Part shown: positions 14,312 to 20,187 of the stretch, piece by piece
How positions within the stretch are numbered: position 1 is the first letter of the stretch
Layout: each line of letters opens with the position of its first letter
IMG/VR virus record: IMGVR_UViG_3300025086_000049
Location: 1-47,803 of that record
Source of the DNA: a virus
Reading direction: 5' to 3' (one strand)
Length of the DNA stretch: 47,803 nucleotides
Notes under the pieces: generated by a model
Databases searched by the model: none
What the model saw: the letters and a program-made list of their open reading frames with translations, nothing else
Told to the model about the DNA's origin: nothing
Program-made: the position numbers and the translations under genes

Positions 14312-14408
14312 CAGTGGACGTGGCAGGGCTCGAACCTGCGTATAGTCAAACATTGTTTTCAACAAGTTGATTTTTGCTTGTGACTATCAAAATCCTGATT
14401 TCACGCCC
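14312..14408 (-). ncRNA. tRNA/tmRNA-like structured RNA, element B (97 nt)
   Basis: 5' GGGCGTG pairs with 3' CACGTCC (seven bp, one G-U). The T-arm is GCAGG-TTCGAGC-CCTGC. Between them, ATAGTC pairs with GACTAT just before the T-arm, where tmRNA has helix 2, and the preceding GGATTTTGAT resembles the tmRNA D-loop block GGATTTGAC. The internal loop is only 34 nt, with a small hairpin ACAAG/CTTGT and a TTGAAAA string like a Phe anticodon loop. It cannot be folded as a normal tRNA and has no tag reading frame. It ends ACTG. It could be a tRNA with a disrupted anticodon arm, a minimal tmRNA relative, or a tRNA mimic. Confidence 0.55.
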
Positions 14409-14451
14409 ATAAGGCAGCAGTTACGGACTGGTAGTTAACTAGTATTGTCAT
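14401..14451 (-). CDS. Possible micro-ORF, 16 aa
   Basis: MTILVNYQSVTAALWA. Its start overlaps the stop of the preceding open frame in an ATGA junction, and its own stop lies inside the 5' acceptor strand of RNA element B. Too short to judge by composition. The ATGA overlap is the only support, and the region may be purely structural RNA. Confidence 0.25.
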   Translation of the reverse strand: MTILVNYQSVTAALWA

Positions 14452-14570
14452 TTATCCGCTCTTTCTGTTTTGTACGCATCGAGCCGAATCAAGTTCGCCT
14501 TTAATTGTACTAACGTGACCAGTATGCCGCCGCCTTGCGCTTCACAACCCTACCAACTCAGGTAGTTCAT
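14448..14570 (-). pseudogene. GC-rich open frame interrupted by one TAG, or structured RNA leader
   Basis: Starting 4 nt after the upstream stop, an ATG opens a 41-codon frame: MNYLSW, TAG, then GCEAQGGGILVTLVQ and onwards to KTERADK before TGA. The stretch is richer in G+C than the neighbouring genes and contains CTACC/GGTAG and TTGTG/CGCAA hairpins. It may be a gene broken by an amber mutation, a readthrough product, or not coding at all but the 5' part of the RNA that includes element B. TAG is a normal stop elsewhere in the window (for example groEL, terminase), so general recoding is unlikely. Confidence 0.35.
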
Positions 14571-14574
14571 CGCG

Positions 14575-14763
14575 CTATTTACGTCGCCAAGCTCTGTGCA
14601 CACTCGCTGATACTTCTTGGCTGACGATTTGAATAGTATTGCCTGTCTTGTGCTCGATGATAGGTACATAGCTATAAGTTTGAGTGGTTGAACACTCGAC
14701 ACAAGTTTTGTAACCTAAGTCTATTCGCACTGGGTGCACAGATTTACCGCATCTACAATACAT
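14575..14763 (-). CDS. Small zinc-ribbon-like protein (62 aa)
   Basis: Begins MYCRCGKSVHPVRIDLGYKT and continues CVECSTTQTYS. C3-x-C5 and C21-x2-C24, with H10 nearby, can form a zinc ribbon. The C-terminal part EHKTGNTIQIVSQEVSA is typical of a small phage family I recall from marine genomes, without known function. The gene follows promoter motif P2 by 21 nt. Confidence 0.75.
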   Translation of the reverse strand: MYCRCGKSVHPVRIDLGYKTCVECSTTQTYSYVPIIEHKTGNTIQIVSQEVSASVHRAWRRK

Positions 14764-14784
14764 ATTTGTTTGTTTTTGTTTATT

Positions 14785-14818
14785 ATATTATCCAGTAGCT
14801 ATTGTGTTTTGTTTGTAA
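14785..14818 (-). promoter_or_regulatory. Repeated promoter-like motif, copy P2
   Basis: TTACAAACAAAA, 12 nt, TGGATAATAT followed by AATAAA, on the minus strand, 21 nt before the zinc-ribbon gene. The upstream box overlaps the last codons of the previous gene. Confidence 0.72.
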
Positions 14819-15005
14819 ACCACCTGTTGTATAGTATTTCAACAGTTTTAGCTGCTATAGCTTCTTGTGCTCGCAGGTAATCATCACCTTCAAGCTCATC
14901 AAAGCTAGTTCCGTCCATAGCCCACTCTGTATTAGAGATAATGCTATCGTCGATAGAATCAGCGATCCACGTCGCCATATCCTCTAGTTCTTTCATTTTA
15001 CTCAT
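14799..15005 (-). CDS. Hypothetical acidic 68-aa protein
   Basis: MSKMKELEDMATWIADSIDD and on to LEGDDYLRAQEAIAAKTVEI. Helical and acidic. Unrecognised. It starts in an ATGA overlap with the preceding gene, and its 3' end overlaps promoter motif P2. Confidence 0.6.
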   Translation of the reverse strand: MSKMKELEDMATWIADSIDDSIISNTEWAMDGTSFDELEGDDYLRAQEAIAAKTVEILYNRWFTNKTQ

Positions 15006-15253
15006 GATTTTGCTATTTGTTTTAGTTGTTCGACTGTATATTTACTACCTGTTTCGCGCCACATCTTGTGATGGGTGAACTTCCTAGCTTTTGGAAAACT
15101 AGATTTTTGACTGTGTTTTACTGAAAACCACTCTTTGTCAGTTAGTCCACCACATTCACCGTGATGCGCGAACTTGCGTCTATGCTCCGCAGCTCGAATT
15201 TGCTTTTGCTCTTCAACATAGTTGAGCAGATCTCTCATATTTTTAACTACCAT
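15002..15253 (-). CDS. Hypothetical basic 83-aa protein
   Basis: MVVKNMRDLLNYVEEQKQIR, then HRRKFAHHGECGGLTDKEWF and a basic stretch SFPKARKFTHHK. His- and Lys-rich. Not recognised. M6 (15238) is an alternative start. It overlaps the preceding gene by 7 nt and the next by 4 nt. Confidence 0.6.
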   Translation of the reverse strand: MVVKNMRDLLNYVEEQKQIRAAEHRRKFAHHGECGGLTDKEWFSVKHSQKSSFPKARKFTHHKMWRETGSKYTVEQLKQIAKS

Positions 15254-15444
15254 GGCAGTTCGGTTTTTTCAATGTAAGTTAAACCTTTGTAGTTAAACCA
15301 GTGTGATTTACCTTCTTGTCCGGCTGCATTAGTGATAAAGCCAAATGATGGAGGTAGATCGCCGATATTATAGCCTTTATACTCAGTATCGCCAAGTTTA
15401 GCTAGATGAGTATCGTATTTTTTGTAGAATTTAATTGATTGCAT
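15247..15444 (-). CDS. Hypothetical 65-aa protein
   Basis: MQSIKFYKKYDTHLAKLGDT, then GYNIGDLPPSFGFITNAAG and SHWFNYKGLTYIEK: an aromatic, beta-rich small protein. Unrecognised. First gene after promoter motif P3, with the ATG 15 nt beyond the TGGATAATAT box. Confidence 0.6.
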   Translation of the reverse strand: MQSIKFYKKYDTHLAKLGDTEYKGYNIGDLPPSFGFITNAAGQEGKSHWFNYKGLTYIEKTELPW

Positions 15445-15459
15445 AGTTTATTATTTATT

Positions 15460-15493
15460 ATATTATCCAAAAGATATTGTTATTTGTTTGTAA
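15460..15493 (-). promoter_or_regulatory. Repeated promoter-like motif, copy P3
   Basis: TTACAAACAAAT, 12 nt, TGGATAATAT then AATAAA on the minus strand. It starts 1 nt beyond the stop of the previous gene and lies 15 nt before the 65-aa gene. Confidence 0.72.
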
Positions 15494-15494
15494 T

Positions 15495-15650
15495 TTAATA
15501 CATCTCTCCTACCCATGAAGATAGTTCTGAGTTAAATCTATCGTAGTATTCACGTTCGATAGCTTCAATTTGCGCTTTAGTAATTTTAGAAATAACCTTA
15601 CGATTACGTAAACTTCTAGCTCTTTGGTATTTGTATAAGTCTTTTTTCAT
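15495..15650 (-). CDS. Hypothetical basic 51-aa protein
   Basis: MKKDLYKYQRARSLRNRKVI, then helix KITKAQIEAIEREYYDRF and the end SSWVGEMY. The ATG at 15650 follows the previous stop by one base; the longer frame from 15776 lies inside that gene and is rejected. Basic and helical; function unknown. Confidence 0.6.
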   Translation of the reverse strand: MKKDLYKYQRARSLRNRKVISKITKAQIEAIEREYYDRFNSELSSWVGEMY

Positions 15651-15651
15651 A

Positions 15652-15909
15652 TTAATCGCCTTTGTATTGACCCATAGAGTTATAAAACGATTCAGCCGCT
15701 TTATTAGAAAGTTCACGTCTAGCTTCATATTCCGCTTTGTGATCAAGAAGATCATCGATGCGCTCTTTGATACCATCTTCAGTCTCTGAAGTTAGTCTAG
15801 TGATATGATATGGAAATTCACTGAAAGCTTCGCATGAATAACCACTCGCTGATTTACCAGTGTGAGTAGTCCACTCGTTGTATTCGTAAGGTATATTTCT
15901 GTATTGCAT
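15652..15909 (-). CDS. Hypothetical 85-aa protein
   Basis: MQYRNIPYEYNEWTTHTGKS, then AFSEFPYHITRLTSETEDGI and a C-terminal charged helix RIDDLLDHKAEYEARRELS. The pattern of an aromatic beta part followed by a helix suggests a small folded domain. Not recognised. Confidence 0.6.
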   Translation of the reverse strand: MQYRNIPYEYNEWTTHTGKSASGYSCEAFSEFPYHITRLTSETEDGIKERIDDLLDHKAEYEARRELSNKAAESFYNSMGQYKGD

Positions 15910-15921
15910 AGTTATTTATTT

Positions 15922-16056
15922 TTAAAACATTCCAAAGTCAGCGTTTAAATTACCTGTTGCAAGATTGAATATAAGTCCAATAATGCCAAGTGATGCTAAG
16001 GTTATATAACCATAAACGACTAGTTTTAGAATTGTGTAGTGATTGAATTTACGCAT
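15922..16056 (-). CDS. Small single-pass membrane protein (44 aa)
   Basis: MRKFNHYTILKLVVYGYITL followed by ASLGIIGLIFNLATG and a polar end. One long hydrophobic segment from about residue 9 to 34 with a basic N-terminus predicts an inner-membrane protein, N-in. It follows promoter motif P4 by 12 nt. A role in superinfection exclusion or lysis timing is possible but only a guess. Confidence 0.6.
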   Translation of the reverse strand: MRKFNHYTILKLVVYGYITLASLGIIGLIFNLATGNLNADFGMF

Positions 16057-16058
16057 AA

Positions 16059-16199
16059 TTATTTTATATTATTATCCATTAGTTGTTGTAATTTGTTTGT
16101 AAGTTCCTCACGTCTAGTTTTAGACTGTGGAGTGATTTGAAAGTTTGCTTCAAACTCATTAATCAATTGTAACTCGTTAAAGATTTTATCTATAGTCAT
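16059..16199 (-). CDS. Hypothetical 46-aa helical protein
   Basis: MTIDKIFNELQLINEFEANF, then QITPQSKTRREELTNKLQQL. It looks like a short helical hairpin. It shares the MTI beginning and the K-I/L-x-x-L helix pattern with the 46-aa protein encoded just upstream, so the two may be diverged duplicates. Its 3' end overlaps promoter motif P4. Confidence 0.55.
   Translation of the reverse strand: MTIDKIFNELQLINEFEANFQITPQSKTRREELTNKLQQLMDNNIK
16069..16102 (-). promoter_or_regulatory. Repeated promoter-like motif, copy P4
   Basis: TTACAAACAAAT, 12 nt, TGGATAATAA on the minus strand, 12 nt before the small membrane-protein gene. It lies entirely within the 3' end of the preceding coding region, so the motif is conserved despite coding constraint. 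Confidence 0.7.
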
Positions 16200-16205
16200 A
16201 GCGAA

Positions 16206-16346
16206 TTAGTTTGAATATGATTCATCTCTTAATTTTTCTAGTTCAGTTATTTCTTTGTACACTTCTCGGTATTGAACCCATCGGTCATTGTCTTGAAGAA
16301 AATCTAGTTTGTTGTATAGTTTTTGTATTTTATTAGTAATAGTCAT
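16206..16346 (-). CDS. Hypothetical 46-aa helical protein
   Basis: MTITNKIQKLYNKLDFLQDN, then DRWVQYREVYKEITELEKLR. Mostly charged amphipathic helix. It ends 6 nt before the next gene and starts 22 nt after RNA element C, in an AT-rich leader. Unrecognised. Confidence 0.55.
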   Translation of the reverse strand: MTITNKIQKLYNKLDFLQDNDRWVQYREVYKEITELEKLRDESYSN

Positions 16347-16368
16347 AATTGTAATTTTAAAGAGTTAG

Positions 16369-16412
16369 TAGTAGTCACAGTGAGAATCGAACTCACATTA
16401 ACCATTGTGACT
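16369..16412 (-). ncRNA. tRNA-like T-arm minihelix, element C (44 nt)
   Basis: 5' AGTCACA pairs perfectly (seven bp) with 3' TGTGACT. Between them lie the linker ATGGTTAAT and a T-arm of stem GTGAG/CTCAC with loop TTCGATT; the end is ACTA. Size, linker, loop and tail match element A at 12961-13004, while both stems differ in sequence yet remain paired, which is covariation-like support for a conserved RNA. No D-stem or anticodon arm exists. Just upstream, ACTCG (minus strand) pairs with CGAGT across 21 nt (16436-16466). It lies between two small genes of the operon. Confidence 0.62.
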
Positions 16413-16483
16413 TTAATCTGTTCAACATTGTTTATACTCGTGATGTACACATTTCAACGCGCGAGTTAAAATGAAGAAGTCAA

Positions 16484-16714
16484 TTATATGACTTCAACAT
16501 TTTGTACAACTTTGGGAATTGAAGTTGATGAAGTGTAAGATTTATATTTTTCCCAGCAATTTAGTTTGGATAAATTGTCTTTCATTAGTTCATAAACTTT
16601 ATCATGATTGTATTTGAAAGTTTTTCCAGATTTGAAAGTAACTTCGATGATAGAGTTTTGACCGATTAGTGATTTGCGAATGACAAATCTTTTTGATTGA
16701 ATTGAATTTTGCAT
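16484..16714 (-). CDS. Hypothetical basic 76-aa protein, first gene of the leftward operon
   Basis: MQNSIQSKRFVIRKSLIGQN, then IIEVTFKSGKTFKYNHDKVY. The V-x-F-x-SGKTF-x-Y-x-x-V-P/Y pattern recalls the small KTSC-type domain, but no KTSC string is present. Basic, beta-rich N-terminal half. It follows promoter motif P5 with a 34-nt AT-rich leader and is therefore probably among the earliest genes expressed. Confidence 0.65.
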   Translation of the reverse strand: MQNSIQSKRFVIRKSLIGQNSIIEVTFKSGKTFKYNHDKVYELMKDNLSKLNCWEKYKSYTSSTSIPKVVQNVEVI

Positions 16715-16748
16715 AGTTATTATATTTAATTATTAGTATTTGTTTATT

Positions 16749-16782
16749 ATATTATCCAGTTTGAGTTTAGTTTTGTTTGTAA
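16749..16782 (-). promoter_or_regulatory. Repeated promoter-like motif, copy P5
   Basis: TTACAAACAAAA, 12 nt, TGGATAATAT then AATAAA on the minus strand. It lies in the intergenic control region upstream of the 76-aa gene at 16714. Confidence 0.75.
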
Positions 16783-16827
16783 AGTGTATATTTGTTTAGT
16801 GTATAAAAATTAGTTAGAGATATAACA

Positions 16828-16905
16828 CTACACTTCATTATGTGTATTAATAGTATTTATCATAGTTATTAATTCAGTTGTAGTAAACATAGTTAGATAG
16901 TGCAT
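16828..16905 (-). CDS. Possible micro-ORF, 25 aa, between promoter motifs P6 and P5
   Basis: MHYLTMFTTTELITMINTIN plus THNEV. It is the only ATG-started frame between the two promoter copies and lies 39 nt from the P6 box. It is Thr/Ile/Asn-rich. It could equally be a chance frame in AT-rich leader DNA. M6 (16890) is an alternative start. Confidence 0.25.
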   Translation of the reverse strand: MHYLTMFTTTELITMINTINTHNEV

Positions 16906-16944
16906 AGTATAGTGATTTAGTATATTAGTTATTGTGTTACATAT

Positions 16945-16978
16945 ATATTATCCAAATAGACTATTGTTTTGTCTGTAA
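16945..16978 (-). promoter_or_regulatory. Repeated promoter-like motif, copy P6
   Basis: TTACAGACAAAA, 12 nt, TGGATAATAT on the minus strand. One base differs from the other upstream boxes. It is the right-most copy and would start a transcript across 16930-16750 into the operon. Confidence 0.7.
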
Positions 16979-17130
16979 AATATAAGTAATAGTGTAGTAC
17001 ATGTACAGAAAAAGTCAAACACCGGGGCGTAATATACTGAAAATCAAGGGTATATACGTAAAAACCTAGAGAAACAGGGGGACCCGTAAAATCTAAAATC
17101 GTTTTTGTAACAGACTGATAATCAAATACA

Positions 17131-17153
17131 TAGGGGGTAACACTATACCCCTA
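17131..17153. repeat. Hairpin TAGGGG/CCCCTA in control region
   Basis: Six-bp inverted repeat with an 11-nt loop. On the plus strand, a run of seven T follows 13 nt later, too far for a textbook intrinsic terminator. It may insulate the two divergent operons or bind a regulator. Confidence 0.45.
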
Positions 17154-17173
17154 AATATCTAACAACTTTTTTT

Positions 17174-17217
17174 GTGACACTAGCCTTATAAGTAGTATAG
17201 TAACAGGCTTATGTCAC
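17174..17217. repeat. Two-block inverted repeat upstream of late operon
   Basis: GTGACA-ct-AGCCT, 18-nt loop, AGGCT-ta-TGTCAC: 11 paired bases in two blocks with a symmetric 2-nt internal loop. It lies 66 nt before the first late gene and directly after the seven-T run. It could be an operator, a cruciform or an mRNA 5' structure. Confidence 0.6.
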
Positions 17218-17283
17218 CCTGAGGTAAAATCTTAGTGAAATCTGTAAGTATATAAGATATAAACGAATTTTAAAAACAAGTAT

Positions 17284-17832
17284 ATGCCTATTATATATTC
17301 ATATCAACCAATAAGCAGTCTTTCGGGATTAGATACTATACTAGTAAACGATACTTCGGAAGACAACACTACTAAGACAGCTTCTATTGATGACATTAAA
17401 GATTATATTGGAGCTGATATACTTAAAAAAGACATAACACTAACATCTGCTCAACTACTAGGTCTTAATGGAGGTGGAGCAATAGAACTAATACCTGCAC
17501 CTGGAGCTGGAAAATTAATAGCCGTGCAGAACATGATTTATTTTTTAGATTATAACAGTGTATCATATAACTTTGTTAATACAGGGTTAAGTGACACTGT
17601 AACTTTTAAAATAGGTACAGTTAATACTTTTCAAAACCTTAATACAACAAACGATTTAAATGTTTCGGCAGATAAGTATATTAGTTTTGATTTTCCTAAT
17701 AATGATGAAAATGACGATATACAAGCAAATGTAGCTTTTACTTTAGATGCTACCCCTGGCGTAACTGTGTCTCAAGGCAATTCCCCGATTAAATTATCAA
17801 TTTTATACAGAAATGTAAATTTAAATTTTTAA
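17284..17832 (+). CDS. Putative tail-fibre/tail-accessory protein (182 aa)
   Basis: The N-terminus MPIIYSYQPISSLSGLDTIL and the following TSEDNTTKTASIDDIKDYI resemble the start of the next gene product (PIIxSY...D-x-x-L...T-K-x-x-x-I). This is a short module common at the front of phage fibre proteins and likely a virion-attachment tag. The remaining 130 residues are beta-rich (IELIPAPGAGKLIAVQNMI, VTFKIGTVNTF). No catalytic motif. First gene of the late operon, so highly expressed structural protein is likely. Confidence 0.65.
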   Translation: MPIIYSYQPISSLSGLDTILVNDTSEDNTTKTASIDDIKDYIGADILKKDITLTSAQLLGLNGGGAIELIPAPGAGKLIAVQNMIYFLDYNSVSYNFVNTGLSDTVTFKIGTVNTFQNLNTTNDLNVSADKYISFDFPNNDENDDIQANVAFTLDATPGVTVSQGNSPIKLSILYRNVNLNF

Positions 17833-17849
17833 TCATCAAACAAAAATAG

Positions 17850-18545
17850 ATGCCCATAATATCTTCGTATAAATTAAACAATACGCCTGAACCGTCAGAT
17901 ATACTGATTGGTACTGATGTTTCTAATGGGCAGACAAAAAACTTTAATATAGAATCGTTATCAGTAACATCTATAAATAGTTTTTTAAAACATACAGCTT
18001 GGAAGTTTATTATACAAGACCCTAATCCAGATCCAAGGCCAGAAGGTACTATATCTTTTGAAAACTATGGTGGTGCATCTACTCCTTGGGCAAACATAAC
18101 TAGCTTGTATATAAATGTACAGATGCCTTCTACATCTCCTGTAGCTTTACCTTATCTTCAAAGAATGATAGGTCACGATATAGTTATACAAGATGTAAGA
18201 TCATTAGGTAGATATGGAGTTTACACATTGACAGCATTAACTTCTGTTGGGTCGTCTGTGTACGACATGGAACTTACCTACGTTACAGGTAGCTCAACAA
18301 TAGAAGCACTTCAATATTATTCAATTCAAATAGATGAAGTAGAGGGCTTTGATTCTCACTTCGAATTTATACAAGGTGTACCAGCTACGTCTTGGGACAT
18401 AACACATAACTTAGGTAAGTTTCCTTCAATATCAGTTGTTGATACAGCAGACACAACAGTTATAGGTAGCTATGAGTATGTAACAAAAAATAGAGTAATA
18501 TTAAACTTTTCAGATGCTTTTGCTGGAAAAGCATTTTTAAACTAA
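17850..18545 (+). CDS. Putative tail-fibre protein (231 aa)
   Basis: Begins MPIISSYKLNNTPEPSDILI then GTDVSNGQTKNFNIESLSV, an attachment-like module shared with the preceding protein. The C-terminal quarter contains SWDITHNLGKFPSISVVDTA, then a tail ending FAGKAFLN; the W-x-I-x-HNLGKFPSV pattern is typical of phage fibre tips. Beta-rich between. It probably forms part of the adsorption apparatus. The next gene starts 6 nt downstream. Confidence 0.7.
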   Translation: MPIISSYKLNNTPEPSDILIGTDVSNGQTKNFNIESLSVTSINSFLKHTAWKFIIQDPNPDPRPEGTISFENYGGASTPWANITSLYINVQMPSTSPVALPYLQRMIGHDIVIQDVRSLGRYGVYTLTALTSVGSSVYDMELTYVTGSSTIEALQYYSIQIDEVEGFDSHFEFIQGVPATSWDITHNLGKFPSISVVDTADTTVIGSYEYVTKNRVILNFSDAFAGKAFLN

Positions 18546-18551
18546 AACACA

Positions 18552-20174
18552 ATGGCGATACAATTTGTAAATAATGTAGATTTTAATGCTAATCAAGCAC
18601 AGTCTATAAGAATAGAAAATTTAGCAGCAGATCCTTCTACAGAATTAGTTCTTGGTAGGATTATATTTAACACAGCTGCAGACACACTCAAGCAGTACGT
18701 GGCTGATGCTGGCGGCGGTAGCCCTGGTTGGGTTGAAGTAGGTAGCAGTAGCGGTGTAGAAACTTTTACAAATACTAGTGGTACATTTGTATCTTTTGGA
18801 ACAGATAATAGTTCAGCTGGTGGTGATGTTACTGTTGGTACTGTAGATCTTTCTGCAACAGGTTCGCCAAGTACATCTACATTTTTAAGAGGTGATAATG
18901 CTTGGGCAAATGCAGTAACATCTGTTGGTCTTTCAATGCCATCTGCTTTCACTGTAGCAAATTCTCCAGTAACAACCTCTGGTACTTTAGCTGTAACAGG
19001 TGCTGGTAGTACAAGTGAGTATATAAGAGGTGATGGCACTTTGGCTACTTTTCCTACTATACCAAGTGCTTATACATTTTCCGTAACTGCTGATAGCGGA
19101 ACTAATCAAACTATTAGTAACGGCAACACATTAGATATAGCTGGTGGTACCAATATAAGTACTGCTGTAGGTGCGACTGATACTGTAACAGTAAACTTAG
19201 ATGATAGTATATCTTTATCAGGTAGTTTAACAGTTGGAACAACTGGTTCATTTACAGGTCAAGTCACGGTACCAACTGCTACAGCTGGAACAAATGCGCC
19301 TAACTTAGCTCAAGTTCAATCTTTGATAGCTGGAGTTGGTGTATTCCAAGGTGGCTATAATGCTATAACAAACTCACCGGCTTTAACAGGTGGTAGTAAC
19401 ATAGCATTAGATCAAGGTGATTACTTTGCTGTGACAGATTCAAACAACACTTCGTTTTTAGGTACTATTCTAGAGGTTGGTGATTTAATATTTGCTAGCA
19501 CCGATATAACAGCAAGTTCAACACCAAGTGCTTCTGACTATACAATTGTACAATCAGGACAAAGTATAGCAGGCGAAGGCGCAACAGATGGTGCTACTAT
19601 AAAAGGTATAGCTGGTTTTAACTCTGCACATTTTAGTGTTACATCTAATGGTTTTGTTTCAGCTGATATAGCAACCGCTAGTGCAATTGGTATTGGTAAC
19701 GTAGTTGCTGATACAGACGTTGAATATGATGGTTTACAAGTTACTTATTCATCTGGCACAGCTACTGTTGGTTTAGATATAAACGGTATACCAGAAGTAA
19801 CATCTACTCCTTCTGGAGCAGGTGATGCTTATTTTCCGTTTTTTGACGATGGAAGCGCGGCAAACAAAAAAATATCTCTTGATAATCTAGCAGCTGAAAT
19901 TGATATATCAAAAGGAGTTAGAATATCTTTAAACGGATCATTATCTTATGTAACAAGAACTGAAGCTGGTGGTTTAACTACATTCGCTGTAGCTGTAAAT
20001 ACTGCAGCAGGACTTGGAGCATCAAGCGCTTTAGATGTTAAAGCAGAAATTACAACAGCTGCGGGACAAACAGTATACGCAGATGTTACAAGATCAGGCA
20101 CTACACTTAGCGTAATATTTACAGGTAGTGTAGCAAATGGAACTTACTCAGCTTTGCTAGTTGACGTAGGATAA
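18552..20174 (+). CDS. Tail-fibre-like repetitive beta protein (540 aa)
   Basis: Ser/Thr/Gly/Ala-rich protein with recurring short units such as STFLRGDNAWANAVTSVGL and STSEYIRGDGTLATFPT, TTSGTL and TVTVNLDDSISLSGSLTVG. The LRGDNAW/IRGDGTL pair repeats about 55 residues apart. Such sequence is characteristic of trimeric beta-helical fibres. Begins MAIQFVNNVDFNANQAQSI, sharing MAIQF with the next gene, which suggests a common virion-docking end. Probably a side or proximal tail fibre. Confidence 0.75.
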   Translation: MAIQFVNNVDFNANQAQSIRIENLAADPSTELVLGRIIFNTAADTLKQYVADAGGGSPGWVEVGSSSGVETFTNTSGTFVSFGTDNSSAGGDVTVGTVDLSATGSPSTSTFLRGDNAWANAVTSVGLSMPSAFTVANSPVTTSGTLAVTGAGSTSEYIRGDGTLATFPTIPSAYTFSVTADSGTNQTISNGNTLDIAGGTNISTAVGATDTVTVNLDDSISLSGSLTVGTTGSFTGQVTVPTATAGTNAPNLAQVQSLIAGVGVFQGGYNAITNSPALTGGSNIALDQGDYFAVTDSNNTSFLGTILEVGDLIFASTDITASSTPSASDYTIVQSGQSIAGEGATDGATIKGIAGFNSAHFSVTSNGFVSADIATASAIGIGNVVADTDVEYDGLQVTYSSGTATVGLDINGIPEVTSTPSGAGDAYFPFFDDGSAANKKISLDNLAAEIDISKGVRISLNGSLSYVTRTEAGGLTTFAVAVNTAAGLGASSALDVKAEITTAAGQTVYADVTRSGTTLSVIFTGSVANGTYSALLVDVG

Positions 20175-20187
20175 AAAATAAAATTTA

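Larger units (their letters stand above)
16979..17283. promoter_or_regulatory. Divergent control region without genes
   Basis: About 300 nt with no convincing ORF between the leftward early operon and the rightward late operon. It holds two inverted repeats (listed separately), G-rich tracts (CCGGGGCG near 17023, AGGGGGACCC near 17087), a seven-T run at 17167-17173 and an AT-rich leader before the first late gene containing TATAAGATATAAA (about 17251-17263), a candidate late promoter element. An origin or operator site could also be here. No direct-repeat iterons were seen. Confidence 0.5.

Noticed and set aside
14448-14570. Genome-wide recoding of TAG
   Set aside because: TAG ends several sure genes here (groEL, terminase, endonuclease I), and no suppressor tRNA was found.
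12950-16430. Ordinary tRNA genes
   Set aside because: T-arms are perfect, but no matching D-arm and seven-nt anticodon loop could be folded for any of the three elements, so they are listed as tRNA-like.
14276-16978. Reading the repeated motif as a plus-strand Bacteroidota promoter
   Set aside because: TTTTGTTTG is present on the plus strand, but TAnnTTTG fits only one copy, and all nearby genes run leftward.
17131-17153. Intrinsic terminator in the control region
   Set aside because: The T run is 13 nt from the stem and no plus-strand gene lies before it; listed only as an inverted repeat.
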